The translations under genes and the position numbers were made by a program. A DNA stretch of 64,000 nt from CAWIUB01 sp963839995 (lineage in GTDB: Bacteria; Actinomycetota; Actinomycetes; Mycobacteriales; Jatrophihabitantaceae), in assembly GCA_963839995.1 (NCBI GenBank), contig CAWIXH010000002.1:1-64000 (forward strand). Reading direction: 5' to 3'. The notes under the pieces are model-generated. The model made no database searches. It was given only the letters and a program-made list of their open reading frames with translations, and was not told the DNA's origin. This document shows positions 1-8,650 of the stretch, piece after piece. Every line of letters starts with the position of its first letter. Position 1 is the stretch's first letter.

Positions 1-57
1 TCGTTGATCTTGCAGATGATGCCGTCATCGGTGTTGCCGACGATCTGGGTGTGAGAG
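1..57 (-). other. possible coding fragment at left edge
   Basis: Read on the minus strand this stretch is open, nearly every codon ends in G or C, and it reads HTQIVGNTDDGIICKIND, which looks protein-like. No ATG, GTG or TTG is in frame between here and the ATPase gene at 139, so a start cannot be placed. It could be an interior piece of a gene following the transposon ATPase, or chance. No family is recognised. Confidence 0.2.
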
Positions 58-86
58 GGCCCCGTCCGCTGGTTGCGGACGGGGCC
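58..86. terminator. 12-bp perfect hairpin after the transposon ATPase gene
   Basis: GGCCCCGTCCGC pairs perfectly with GCGGACGGGGCC across a 5-nt loop. It lies about 50 nt past the stop of the minus-strand ATPase gene at 139. No clear T-run follows on either strand, so it is a terminator-like or RNA-stabilising structure rather than a textbook intrinsic terminator. Confidence 0.45.
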
Positions 87-138
87 TTGGTCGTCTGGGT
101 GATGGGGTGCTCGGCGTGGTGACGCCGGCCGGTGTTGG

Positions 139-954
139 TCAGTCGGCGCCGGTTTCGGAGATCGCGGTGCGGGCGGCTTTCTCGTCGACGATCGAGCTGT
201 CGCGGGCGAACGCGGCGGTGAGGGCGTTGACGGCGAGATTGTTCACTGCCCGCGGGTAGCCGCGTGAGGCGTTGTGGATCAACGTGGTCGCGTCGGCGCT
301 GAATAGCGTGTCGGTGCGTCCGGCGATCTTGAGGTGGTGGCTGATGTATTCGGCTGTTTCTTTCGGGTCCATGCCGGCGAGGGCGTAGCGGACGCTGATC
401 CGCTGGTCCAGGGCGGCGAGCACGCCGAGCCGGAGCCGCTGCCGCAGCGTCGGCTGCCCGACGAGTAGGGCGGCGAACGGGGCGCCGGAGTCCATGTCGT
501 GGTTGGTCAACATGCGCACGGCTTCCATCTGTGCGTTGTCCAGCAGGTGAGCCTCGTCGAAGATCACGATCGGGGTGCGGCCGCGTTCGGCGTGTTCGGC
601 GGCCAGGGCCTCGGCGGCCTGCGGGACGAGGGTGGCGGTGTAGAAGTTCGGTACCTGGCCGAGCGCGGAGACGACGTGGTGCAGCATGCCGCGGACCCCG
701 ACCGAGGGGTTGGGCAGGTAGATGACCACGTGCCGGGAGGTGTCGAGTGCGGCGGTGGCGGCGCGGACGGCGACGGTCTTGCCGGCGCCGACCTCGCCGG
801 TGATCACACCGAGGGCGTGCTGCTGGATGCACCAGCCGATCCGGGCCACGGCTTCGGCGTGCCCGCCGTGGCGGTGCAGCATCGACGGTGCGAGGCTGCG
901 CCCGAAGGGCATCTTGGTGAAGCCCCAGTGCGACTGCAGACGCTGGATACTCAC
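139..954 (-). CDS. AAA ATPase of a Mu/Tni-like transposon (TniB/MuB-like)
   Basis: This 271-residue protein has a Walker A motif GEVGAGKT near residues 53-60 and a Walker B/DEAH-like motif FDEAHLL near 132-138, in the layout of the AAA_22/TniB family. Such ATPases bind target DNA and activate a DDE transposase of the Mu/Tn7/Tn5053 type. The ATG at 954 overlaps the stop of the upstream transposase fragment (951-954, ATGA), the usual coupled arrangement. The gene is intact, but its partner transposase is broken in several places, so the ATPase is probably orphaned unless another copy supplies transposase. The family call is firm; target-selection function is inferred. Confidence 0.85.
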   Translation of the reverse strand: MSIQRLQSHWGFTKMPFGRSLAPSMLHRHGGHAEAVARIGWCIQQHALGVITGEVGAGKTVAVRAATAALDTSRHVVIYLPNPSVGVRGMLHHVVSALGQVPNFYTATLVPQAAEALAAEHAERGRTPIVIFDEAHLLDNAQMEAVRMLTNHDMDSGAPFAALLVGQPTLRQRLRLGVLAALDQRISVRYALAGMDPKETAEYISHHLKIAGRTDTLFSADATTLIHNASRGYPRAVNNLAVNALTAAFARDSSIVDEKAARTAISETGAD

Positions 955-1364
955 CGGCCGGCCTCCTCTTCCTGGCCGCCGCTGTGCTCGTCGGCGAGAC
1001 AGTCGTCGATCGACAGCTGCCCGGGAATCTGCTCGGGACGCTGGTCGGAGCCGGTGGAGTAGAGGGCCCGGTAGCCGATCCGTTCGTCGGCCGCGACCTG
1101 CTGGTGGTGGGCGTCGGCGACCAGTTGCAGGTAGGCGATCCCGGTCGCCGGCGCCGGCGGCGGTTCGGGCGTCTCCGGGCGGGCTTTCGGGTGCGCGTGG
1201 CGGGTGATCACGTGCGGCACCGCAGGCCCGTAGGAGCGCCCGCCGTGGCGGACCTCGATCTGCTCGAGGTTGAACGGGGAGAACACCAACTCGACCTTGC
1301 GGCCGGCCAGCGCAGGCTCGACCTGGTAGATGTTGCCGTGCAGCGACACCGTCGCGGTCTTGGT
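951..1364 (-). pseudogene. C-terminal exon of the Mu/Tni-like transposase
   Basis: The open frame from about 1364 to 951 encodes TKTATVSLHGNIYQVEPAL and onward, the beta-barrel/C-terminal domain that follows the catalytic core in Mu-type transposases. It has no start of its own. The preceding part of the same protein ends at 6950 with LRTV, and joining the two gives a continuous reading, so the segment between (1366-6949) is an insertion. The stop overlaps the ATPase start. Confidence 0.75.
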
Positions 1365-1402
1365 GACTTTTCCGGATTACGATCTTGCTCGGATTGCCGG
1401 TG

Positions 1403-2620
1403 TTAGCCCGTTGTAATCACGGGCATCCCGAGGTCGACGGGGCCTGCGGGTTTGGCCCGGGCGGCTCGGTCGACGCTGGCGAGTTTGCGTCGGGCGGCTT
1501 CCAGGCCGGCCTGCAGACCTTGGACTTCGCCGAGCCAGCCGTTGATGCGGGCCTCGTCAATGCGGCTGGCGAGGTTGGTGATGATCTCGACCAGTCGGGG
1601 TCGCTGTCGCGGGTCGACCCGCAGGCTGGGGCATCGAAGGCAGGCGAATTCGTGCTGGCACGGGGTCGCGTAGGGGCGGCCGCAGGTACCGAGTTCGAGT
1701 TTGCGTAGCTCGAAGTGCTGTTGGAACTCGCGCCATTCCTCCTCGGTGGGCTCGCGGTATTCGGCCTCCGGCCTGACAGCACGCCGCTTGTCGAGGAACG
1801 CCCGGTAGGTGCGGATCAACTCGTCTTGGAACACGGCGAGGTAGGACTGCGTGGCGGCCAGGCTGTGGTGCCCGAGCAGTTTGGCTGCGATGTGGACGGG
1901 CAGCCCGCCGGTGACGGCATCGGTCGCGAAGATTCTTCGGAAGTCGTGGGGCGTGTAGCGCAGGGGGTTGTCGGCGCGGTCGGTCAGGCCGGCACGTTGG
2001 ATGGTCTGGTTGAGCAGGGAGATCAGCATCTGTGGGCTGATCACCTCGTGTCGCCATGCCCGTCGGCGTTGGAACAGGTGCGGCAGCTTGGGCCCGGTGG
2101 TGCGCTCGTGCGGGTCGTAGCGCGTGACCAGCGGGACTGTGCCGTCCTCACTGCGGACACGGCAGACGATCGAGGCCAGCACGCTGGCCAGCTCCGGGGT
2201 GACCAGCAGCAGCCGCTCCTCGTGGACCTTGGACGGCAGGATCTGCAGCAGCGGAACGATCTCGCCGGTTCCGGGGAGCCGGTAGGAGACCAGCGCGAGA
2301 TGGGTGATCTCGAGCAGTTCTTCTCGGCGGACGCCGGTGTGTCGCAGTGTCTCGATGATCGCCCAGGCCCAGAAGGCGTCGTCCTCGGCGTGGGTCAGCT
2401 CGACGGTGTCGCCGCTGGTGAGGTTCTCCGCGAGCACCACGGTCGGCCCCTCGTCCCGGTGGGCGAGCCTGCGGTAGGAGTGTCCGTCGTGGTCGACCAC
2501 GTCGCCGACCGCGGCCTGCCGGATCTTGGCCAGGAGGCTGGCCATGTCGTCGCGGTGCCGTTCGGCCGCATCGACCAGCAGCGGTAGTTGGGGTAGCCGG
2601 TCACGGACGCGCTGGTGCAT
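1403..2620 (-). pseudogene. large tyrosine recombinase (TnpB-like), C-terminal half
   Basis: This half carries the catalytic signature of tyrosine recombinases: an arginine in RHTGVRREEL, the box HDFRR, the LGHHS box and the nucleophile in TQSYLAV. A cysteine cluster (CGRPYATPCQHEFACLRC) and a charged, probably coiled-coil tail follow. The apparent ATG (MHQRVRD) is not the true start: reading back across the IS256 copy joins it to the 4459-5612 segment, giving a protein of roughly 770 residues. The IS separates the N-terminal binding region from the catalytic domain, so the enzyme should be inactive. Confidence 0.75.
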
Positions 2621-2712
2621 CTCGGACGGAGCGTGTCAGATGGTCTGTGTACGGGAGGTGCCTGAGAGCCTGAAGTGACTGATGTGGCTTCAGGTGGAAG
2701 GAGACACCGAGC

Positions 2713-4140
2713 ATGTGCGCAGCAATGATCACCGATCTGGGGCCGGAGTCGTCGATGCCGGGCCGGGCGACACCACCGGCGCCGCCCCCGTGGGCGTGCG
2801 AGCAGACTCGCGCCCGGACGGCCGCCGAGCTGGCCGACGAGCTGGTGGACGAGGCGTGGCTGGACCAGCTGATCGCCTCCGCCGGGGCGGGCGAGTTGCG
2901 GTTGACCGGCGAGGGCGGGTTCCTGCCGGAGTTGATCAAGCGGGTCCTGGAGCGGGGACTGGAGGTCGAACGCACTGATCACCTGGGCTATGAGAAGGGA
3001 GACCCGGCCGGGCGCGGCGCGCCGAACTCGCGCAACGGCACCACCCCGAAGACGGTGCTCACCGAGGCCGGGCCGATCGGGCTGGAGGTGCCCCGCGACC
3101 GGCTCGGCACGTTCACTCCGCGGCTGGTGCCCAAGGGTGAGCGGCGACTCGCCGGCGGCCTCGACGACATGATCATCAGCTTGTATGCGGGCGGGATGAC
3201 GGTCCGCGACATCGAACACCACCTGGTGCGCACGTTGGGCGTCGAGGTGTCCCGGGAGACCATCTCCAAGATCACCGACGCGGTGCTGGAAGAGGTCAAG
3301 GCCTGGCAGGCCCGGCCGCTGGATGCGATCTACCCGATCATCTACGTCGACGCGCTGGTGGTGAAGGTCCGCGACGGCGCGCACGTGATGAACAAGGCCG
3401 CGCACATCGTCGTCGGCGTGGACACCGACGGAATCAAGCACGTGCTGGGCATCTGGGTGCAGAACGCCGAGGGCGCGAGGTTCTGGCTGCAGGTGTTCAC
3501 CGAGCTGCGCAACCGCGGGGTGCGCGACGTGCTGATCGCCTGCTGCGACGGGCTTGAAGGCCTGCCCGAGGCGATCGAGACCGTCTGGCCCAAGACGGTG
3601 ACCCAGACCTGCGTGGTCCACCTCATTCGGGCGGCCATGCGGTATGTGTCCTACGGCGACCGCAAGGCCGTCGCCGCCGCCCTCAAACCGATCTACACCG
3701 CGGCCACCGAAGACGCCGCCCTCGAGGCCCTCGCGGCGTTCACCGAAGGCGAGCTGGGCCGCCGCTACCCCGGCGCGGTCGGCGTCTGGGAACGCGCCTG
3801 GGAACGGTTCACCCCGTTCTTGGCCTTCCCACCGCAAGTAAGGAAGATCATCTACACGACCAATGCCATCGAAAGCCTGAACTACCAACTCCGCAAGATC
3901 ATCAAGAACCGAGGGCACTTCCCCTCCGACGAGGCGGTGGTCAAGCTGCTCTGGCTGGCCATCTGCGACATCGAGGACAAGCGCGCCCGCGCCCGGGAGA
4001 AGGAACGCCGCCGCAAGCCCGTCAACCACCGCACCGCACCCGGCCGGCTCGTCGAGGGCCAACTCGTCACCGGCTGGAAACAGGCCCTCAACGCCCTCGA
4101 CATCGCCTACCCCGGCCGCCTGCCGCAAGGAGTGAACTGA
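2713..4140 (+). CDS. IS256-family transposase
   Basis: This 475-residue protein has the IS256/Transposase_mut layout. The DDE residues are visible as the D of IIYVDALVVKV, the D of CCDGLEGLPEAI and the E of TTNAIESLNYQLRK. The family's conserved N-terminal core (ELIKRVLERGLEVE...HLGYEKGD) is also present. ATG at 2713 is the first start after the left inverted repeat. The frame is uninterrupted and its size is normal, so this copy is probably active. A mutated duplicate is at 14151-15577. Confidence 0.92.
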   Translation: MCAAMITDLGPESSMPGRATPPAPPPWACEQTRARTAAELADELVDEAWLDQLIASAGAGELRLTGEGGFLPELIKRVLERGLEVERTDHLGYEKGDPAGRGAPNSRNGTTPKTVLTEAGPIGLEVPRDRLGTFTPRLVPKGERRLAGGLDDMIISLYAGGMTVRDIEHHLVRTLGVEVSRETISKITDAVLEEVKAWQARPLDAIYPIIYVDALVVKVRDGAHVMNKAAHIVVGVDTDGIKHVLGIWVQNAEGARFWLQVFTELRNRGVRDVLIACCDGLEGLPEAIETVWPKTVTQTCVVHLIRAAMRYVSYGDRKAVAAALKPIYTAATEDAALEALAAFTEGELGRRYPGAVGVWERAWERFTPFLAFPPQVRKIIYTTNAIESLNYQLRKIIKNRGHFPSDEAVVKLLWLAICDIEDKRARAREKERRRKPVNHRTAPGRLVEGQLVTGWKQALNALDIAYPGRLPQGVN

Positions 4141-4141
4141 C

Positions 4142-4402
4142 GTGACCGGAAACGATCACCGGCCCGCCTACAGCACGCTGCGATCACCCTGGGTGCTCGT
4201 CGAGGACGGCGTCGTCGACCACAGCGCCGAAGTGCTCGAACGGCTCACCAACTGGCTGCTGACCGGCACCGACACCGCCGCGATCACCCGCTGCACCCGC
4301 GCGCTATCCCTCGGCGAGACCGACGACCCGATCAGCATCGCCTCCTGGACCGACGCGCTCGCAGCACGCCTGCGTCACCGAGCCGAACAAGCCCAACTCT
4401 GA
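4142..4402 (+). CDS. short accessory ORF of the IS256 element
   Basis: An 86-residue, mostly helical and charged protein starts at GTG 4142, one base after the transposase stop, and ends about 55 bp before the IS right end. It contains SPWVLVEDGVVDHSAEVL and lacks recognisable catalytic motifs. The degenerate counterpart in IS copy 2 (15579-15839) shows the ORF belongs to the element. A role in regulating or assisting transposition is possible but not shown. Confidence 0.55.
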   Translation: MTGNDHRPAYSTLRSPWVLVEDGVVDHSAEVLERLTNWLLTGTDTAAITRCTRALSLGETDDPISIASWTDALAARLRHRAEQAQL

Positions 4403-4458
4403 ACACCCACCAACATCAACAAGGAGCACCCCACACACAGAAGACTTGACAAGCTCCT

Positions 4459-5612
4459 CGGAACGTGATCTGCCTGCGGAGCTTGGTGAATCCCTCAAGA
4501 TCGTCGCGGCGGACCGGGCTGGGTACCGCCCAGGCGGCCCAGGAGGCGTCCTCCAGCGCCCATTCCTGGATGTCGAGATAGAACGACCGCACCCGTGACA
4601 GGATGTCGAGCCGGCCCTTGCGGGTCCTGGTCTGGCCGTCGGATTTGGTGACGTGCAGCAGTCGCTGCTTCCAGGCGTCCGCGACGTCGGCGGGCAGGTC
4701 GAGGGTGTCGATGCCGGGGTGGTGTTGCTCGATGTCGGCCCAGAACCGCCCGGCCAGGGCGGCGACCAGTTGACGAAACGAGCTGTAGTCCAGGCCGGGC
4801 CTGCGCTGGCCGAGGTAGCGGATGAGCACCGCACGGATCGGCTGGCAGGAGATCCGGTACCGGTCGACCAACTCGGCAGTGGGGCGCTGCCCGGCTCGCC
4901 GCGTCGATCGCAGCGGCTGGTTCGCGTCCAGCACGCCGATATCGCGCAGCAGGTCCCATGCTCCGTTGGTGCCGGACGTCTTGCGACCAGGTTCCTGAAC
5001 GCTCCAGGCACGCAGTTCGAAGAAGTCGTCGACGGTGAGCTGGTCGAGGTCTTTGCCTGTGTGCAGCACCATCTTCGCCAGGATGGTGAGCGCCAGTCGG
5101 GTCTGATCGACGGTCATCGCGCGCTGGCTGGCCGCGGCACGGACCCGGGCGAACACCTCGACGCTGATGTGGGTTTGCACGTCGCTGAACAGTCTGGCCG
5201 CCTTGTAGGCGGCGAGGAACGGATAGCTGGGCTGGACCAGCCGGCAGAGCAGCAGGGCGGCCAGCCCGCGCATCACCTCGTCGCGTTTGTGCTTGTCACT
5301 GCGCGGGTCCCCGACGGTCAGCTGATCGACCCAACCCAGGCCATGGTCGGCGCCGGCAGCCAGCCAGCGGTCCTGCCAGCCCTCGCCGGGCATCGACTCC
5401 AGCCACCCCAAGACGCGTCTCGCGCCCTGCAGCCGCATCGCGGGGATCCCGTTCCAGACCCGTGCCGGCAGCGGCAGCCGCGACACCAGGTCCAGCACTT
5501 CACCGGCCGGCATGCGGTCGATCGGCCCAGCCGGCCGGGCCTCCCGCAGGGCGGTGGGTGTCAGGGGTGTCGCCGGACGCCGTCGCCGGTCAGCGGCAGT
5601 GGTCGTCGTCAT
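4459..5612 (-). pseudogene. large tyrosine recombinase (TnpB-like), N-terminal half
   Basis: The frame begins MTTTTAADRRRR at 5612, overlapping the stop of the upstream recombinase by 4 nt, and runs without catalytic residues to the IS256 junction. The true sequence ends near FTKLRRQIT; the residues after that (ending FCVWGAPC) are read from IS DNA. The segment is helical, consistent with the N-terminal and core-binding part of a Tn554 TnpB-like protein. It continues at 2617-1403. It was functional before the IS inserted. Confidence 0.7.
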
Positions 5613-6874
5613 TGGACTGTCCCTCCGAACAGGATGGCCAGGTCTGCGGCGTCATAGCCGTCGGCCACCAGCGGCGCGGCCTTGGGCGCGGTGTTCTCGC
5701 GGCTGGCCAGGTGCTGGCGGACGCGCCGGAAGACCTCGGTGTCGTCGTCTTCGACGTAGATCTGCGTGGTTGCAAGCTGCGCGTGCCCCAAGATCGTCTG
5801 GATGTCCCGGAGGGACAGCGCGTCGTCCCGGACCATCCGGATCGCGCAGGTGTGGCGTGCGTCGTGCATGGTCCAGTTGCTGCCAAGCAGGACGTTCGCG
5901 CGGCGCAGCACCGCCCGTAGCGCCTCGTAGTTCAGCGGCCGGCGTTCCAGCGTCCCGCCGCCTCGGCGGCGTCGCCGCAACGTCAACCAGACCGGTCCGT
6001 CGGCCGGCAGGTCGCCGATCTCGGCGAGGTAGAGACGAAGCCAGACGAACGCCTCCGGGCTGGCCGGCAGCCACTGCTCGGCGTCGGACCCCTTGCGGCG
6101 CACCCGGATCAGCTGATCGCCCCAGTCGAGGTCGGCGCCGCGTAACCCGAGCAACTCGCTGGCCCGGGCCGCGGTGCTGATCGCCAGCGCGAGGATCGCG
6201 CGGTCGCGGTTGGAGCGCATCGCGGCGAACAAGTCGCGCCAACGCTCATCGGGCATCGCCCGCGGGGCACGCTTGGGGATCTTCGGGTTGTAGCGGATCC
6301 GGCCCTCGGGGCGGAACGGCTCCATCGGGTTGTGGTGCGCGTTGGGTCGGCGCCCCCGTCGGTCCAACGGGACCGGGTTGATCAACGGCCCCTCACCCCG
6401 CTCGATCCAGAACTCGTAGAAGGCCCGCAGCACCGCGTTCGAGTGCCGAACGGTGCGGGGCTGGTAGGAGTCGTCAAGGTGCTGCTTGCGCGTCACCGGG
6501 TTCACCGTCCCCGCCGTCACAGCCGAGGCGGTACGCGCCGCCCGGCGAGGCTTGCGTGCCTGCCCGAGCCAGAGCACGAAGTCGCGCACCTCCGCCGAGG
6601 TCGCCCGACTCCAGTCGACATCCACCGCGTGCAGCCATCGCCACCACCGCAGCAGGTCATAGGCGTAGCTGCGAACGCTGCCCGGACGATTGCCCCGGGC
6701 AACGAAGTCCACGAGGAACTGCCGAACCGGGGCGACCGGCTCGCCGCTCGGATCCACCACCAGCCACGGCACCATGCCCCCATCGGGTGCGACCCGGCCC
6801 CACCGCGGCAGCCGGACCGACTCGACGTCCCGCTCCACCTCGTCGAATGACGACACGCAGCCTCCTGTGATCAA
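5609..6874 (-). CDS. tyrosine recombinase (TnpA-like) of the Tn554-like element
   Basis: This 421-residue integrase has an N-terminal SAM-like binding domain (YAYDLLRWWRWL) and a C-terminal catalytic domain with R in TAARASELLGLRG, the box HDARHTCA, the LGHAQLATTQ box and the tyrosine of QIYVED. It is the first gene of the element and overlaps the next by 4 nt. The true start may be a few codons inside (MVPWLVVD) because the first residues are poorly conserved-looking. It is intact, but its partner is interrupted. Confidence 0.82.
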   Translation of the reverse strand: MITGGCVSSFDEVERDVESVRLPRWGRVAPDGGMVPWLVVDPSGEPVAPVRQFLVDFVARGNRPGSVRSYAYDLLRWWRWLHAVDVDWSRATSAEVRDFVLWLGQARKPRRAARTASAVTAGTVNPVTRKQHLDDSYQPRTVRHSNAVLRAFYEFWIERGEGPLINPVPLDRRGRRPNAHHNPMEPFRPEGRIRYNPKIPKRAPRAMPDERWRDLFAAMRSNRDRAILALAISTAARASELLGLRGADLDWGDQLIRVRRKGSDAEQWLPASPEAFVWLRLYLAEIGDLPADGPVWLTLRRRRRGGGTLERRPLNYEALRAVLRRANVLLGSNWTMHDARHTCAIRMVRDDALSLRDIQTILGHAQLATTQIYVEDDDTEVFRRVRQHLASRENTAPKAAPLVADGYDAADLAILFGGTVQ

Positions 6875-6949
6875 GCTGCGTGAGTTCTACCGATCAACAG
6901 CTCGACATCGTCCAGACCACGTCGGCGTGTCCTCCCGTAGTCCGGTCAA

Positions 6950-7234
6950 CAGAACCGTGCGCAGCGTCGACCACAAGAACGCCTCGGTCAATGCGGCGGC
7001 GGCGGGCATCACCGGGCCGTGCCCGGCGGCCTGCCAGCCGTCGTTCCACCGCTGCAGTGGGCTTTGCCCGGTCTCGGAGTGCACCTGGTGGTGATAGACC
7101 GACTCGACCCACGCGGTGAACAACCCGTTGAGCTCGAGCAGCGCGGCGGCCGGACTCTGCCCGCGCTCGGCGAGGTCGGCGGCGCTGGTGTCGGTGACCT
7201 CGACGAGGAACTGATCACGCACGGTGCGGGCAGG
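6950..7234 (-). pseudogene. Mu/Tni-like transposase, middle exon
   Basis: The frame reads RTVRDQFLVEVTD and FTAWVESVYHHQVHSETGQ, the part of an rve-type integrase core just after the catalytic glutamate, ending at LRTV where the Tn554-like element is inserted. The upstream exon ends at GRGKIERF (13148), with the group II intron in between. Splicing of the intron would restore KIERFF(A)RTVRDQF. Confidence 0.72.
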
Positions 7235-7295
7235 GTCGGCCGCGCGGCGAGGTGCCAGCCGGTTGGGCTGGTCCTTTTCCGCACGGCCTCCCACC

Positions 7296-7329
7296 GAACC
7301 GGACGTGACAGTTTCCCGTCATCCGGCTC
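7296..7329 (-). ncRNA. group II intron domain V
   Basis: On the minus strand GAGCCGGATGACGGG is followed by a GAAA tetraloop and CTGTCACGTCCGGTTC. This is the 34-nt domain V hairpin with its internal bulge and the GAGCCG...CGGUUC closing helix. The domain binds the catalytic metals of the ribozyme. It is intact here, so the RNA core might still fold if supplied with maturase in trans and if the RIT insertion in domain IV is tolerated. Confidence 0.75.
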
Positions 7330-7337
7330 TCCAGCGA

Positions 7338-8499
7338 TCACGACGCGAGCGGTCGAGGGTGCCCGTGGATGCGGTCATGGCAGGCCTCGCAGACCACGAG
7401 GGCCTTGCGACGCTTGCCGAGCATGACTTGCACCCAGTCGGGCTGCGGTTGGCCGTGCCTGGCGAGGCCAGCGAGCGAGCGGACGTGGTGAACTTCCACC
7501 TCGTCTTTCTGCCCGCAGACCTCGCACCTTCCCGTGGTGAGCCGGCGGACCAGTTCCTTGTGCGGGTGGGTCGGCATGGCGGGGCGGTCATTGATGACCG
7601 CCATCTTCTGCCGCTTCAACGGAATGCCGCCGAACCTTGCGACCAGTGGATCTCTGCCTGCCCGGTCCATTCTGGCTTCGAAGCATGTTCGTAGCCCGTG
7701 CGGTGTGACGATCTTGGCCTTGTGGCGGGCGGCCATTCTCGTCACCGTCGAGCGATGCTTGTCCGCGAGCGTATGGAGCATGGAGGTTTCCATGACCCAC
7801 TGCAGCCGGTGCAGTCGCTGCACGTCTGCGGCGAGCAGGTAGTACTGGACGATGCCCCGATAGGCGGCGCCGAAGTGGCCGACGATGGTGTAGTCGGCCT
7901 CGTTGATCAGCCGGTTCTGGGTGGCGGGTTTGCCGCGTGCCAGGTATCGGGCGCTCTTGGCCTTGACCACGCTCGCGGGCACGTGCAACTGGATTGCCCC
8001 GTTCAGCGAGCGGCGGTTGCGTCGATCGCTGGCAGTCGGGGTCCTCGTGTTGCGGGTCGTGCTCGCGACCGAGATCTCATAGCCGAGGAACTTGGCCCGC
8101 TGGCTGCGGGCATGGGTGATCAGCGTCTTGTCCGCGGACAGTTCCAGCTTGAGGTCATCACGCAGGAATGCCGCGAGGCGCTGTTTGATCTGCTCGGCTT
8201 CAGCCTTCGGTCCGGCGAACCCGAGGAGGTGGTCGTCGGCGTATCGCACGTAGCGCAGCCGCCGGTAGCCGGGATCGTTCGGATCCTGGCTGGGCAGGCT
8301 GTGCAGCTGCCGGTAAAGCTCGCGCACTTGCGTGCGGTCACCTCGACGGCGAGCACGCGCGATCGCGTGTTCGACCTCGCGGTAGGCCATGTTGCGGGCC
8401 CGCCGCGTTCCTCGGGTGTGTTGAGGGATCAGAACCGTCTCGACGAAGACGTCCAACTTGTGCAGGTAGATGTTGGACAAGACCGGAGACGCGACCCCG
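7338..8499 (-). pseudogene. group II intron RT/maturase, C-terminal part with HNH
   Basis: The frame resumes after the RIT element with GVASPVLSNIYLHK, contains the RT active site YADD (RYVRYADDHLLG), the maturase X region, and an HNH endonuclease end (CEVCG...HHV...CEACHDRIHGH). The complementary N-terminal half ends SGAPQGG at 11982, so the whole was one RT of about 590 residues. RT domains 0-4 and the YADD motif are now on different sides of 3.5 kb of foreign DNA. The first ATG (MSNIYL-like) would be an artificial start. Confidence 0.82.
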
Positions 8500-8593
8500 C
8501 CCTATGAACAGCGCTGGGTTATGCGCAGCGCTGCGGTGGTTGCCGCGGGTGGGAGCGGTCGTGACCGTCGAACGCTGCGCATAACCCCGACGG
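8500..8593 (+). repeat. RIT left terminal inverted repeat
   Basis: It starts CCCTATGAACAGCGCTGGGT and matches the reverse complement of 11865-11957 at roughly nine of ten positions. Inside it, GTTATGCGCAGCG and its inverted form CGCTGCGCATAAC are about 40 bp apart, so each terminus itself contains a pair of inverted subsites, probably recombinase-binding arms. Confidence 0.8.
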
Positions 8594-8650
8594 ACTCTGA
8601 TCACGCGGCTCGGCACGGTGCCGAGCCGTCGTGGTTGGAGGTCAACCGTC

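Larger units (their letters stand above)
2629..4458 (+). mobile_element. IS256-family insertion sequence, copy 1
   Basis: The left end begins GAGCGTGTCAGATGGTCTGT, and the reverse complement of the right end begins GAGCTTGTCAAGTCTTCTGT, giving imperfect inverted repeats of about 33 bp. The flanks are CTCGGACG at 2621-2628 and CTCGGAACG at 4459-4467, an 8-bp target duplication with one extra A in the right copy. Removing the IS and one copy restores the frame of the interrupted recombinase (QIT-SEMHQRV). The copy has an intact transposase and a short second ORF. Confidence 0.87.
1366..6949 (-). mobile_element. Tn554-like tyrosine-recombinase element inserted in the transposase gene
   Basis: The element splits the transposase reading frame between LRTV and TKTAT. 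It carries a 421-residue recombinase followed by a much larger one, the gene order of TnpA and TnpB in Tn554-type elements. The two ends carry short inverted matches: TTTTCCGGATTACG at the left and, reading inward, TTGACCGGACTACG at the right. No clear target duplication is seen, which fits recombinase-mediated insertion. An IS256-family copy (2629-4458) sits inside it. A separate TnpC-like gene was not found. Boundaries are good to about 5 bp. Confidence 0.65.

Noticed and set aside
58..86. Intrinsic terminator with T-run
   Set aside because: The hairpin is clear but lacks a T-tract on either strand, so it is listed only as terminator-like.
2395..4128. Very long minus-strand open frame under the IS256 transposase
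   Set aside because: It is the mirror of the transposase frame; codon use fits the plus strand, and the same mirror appears in copy 2.
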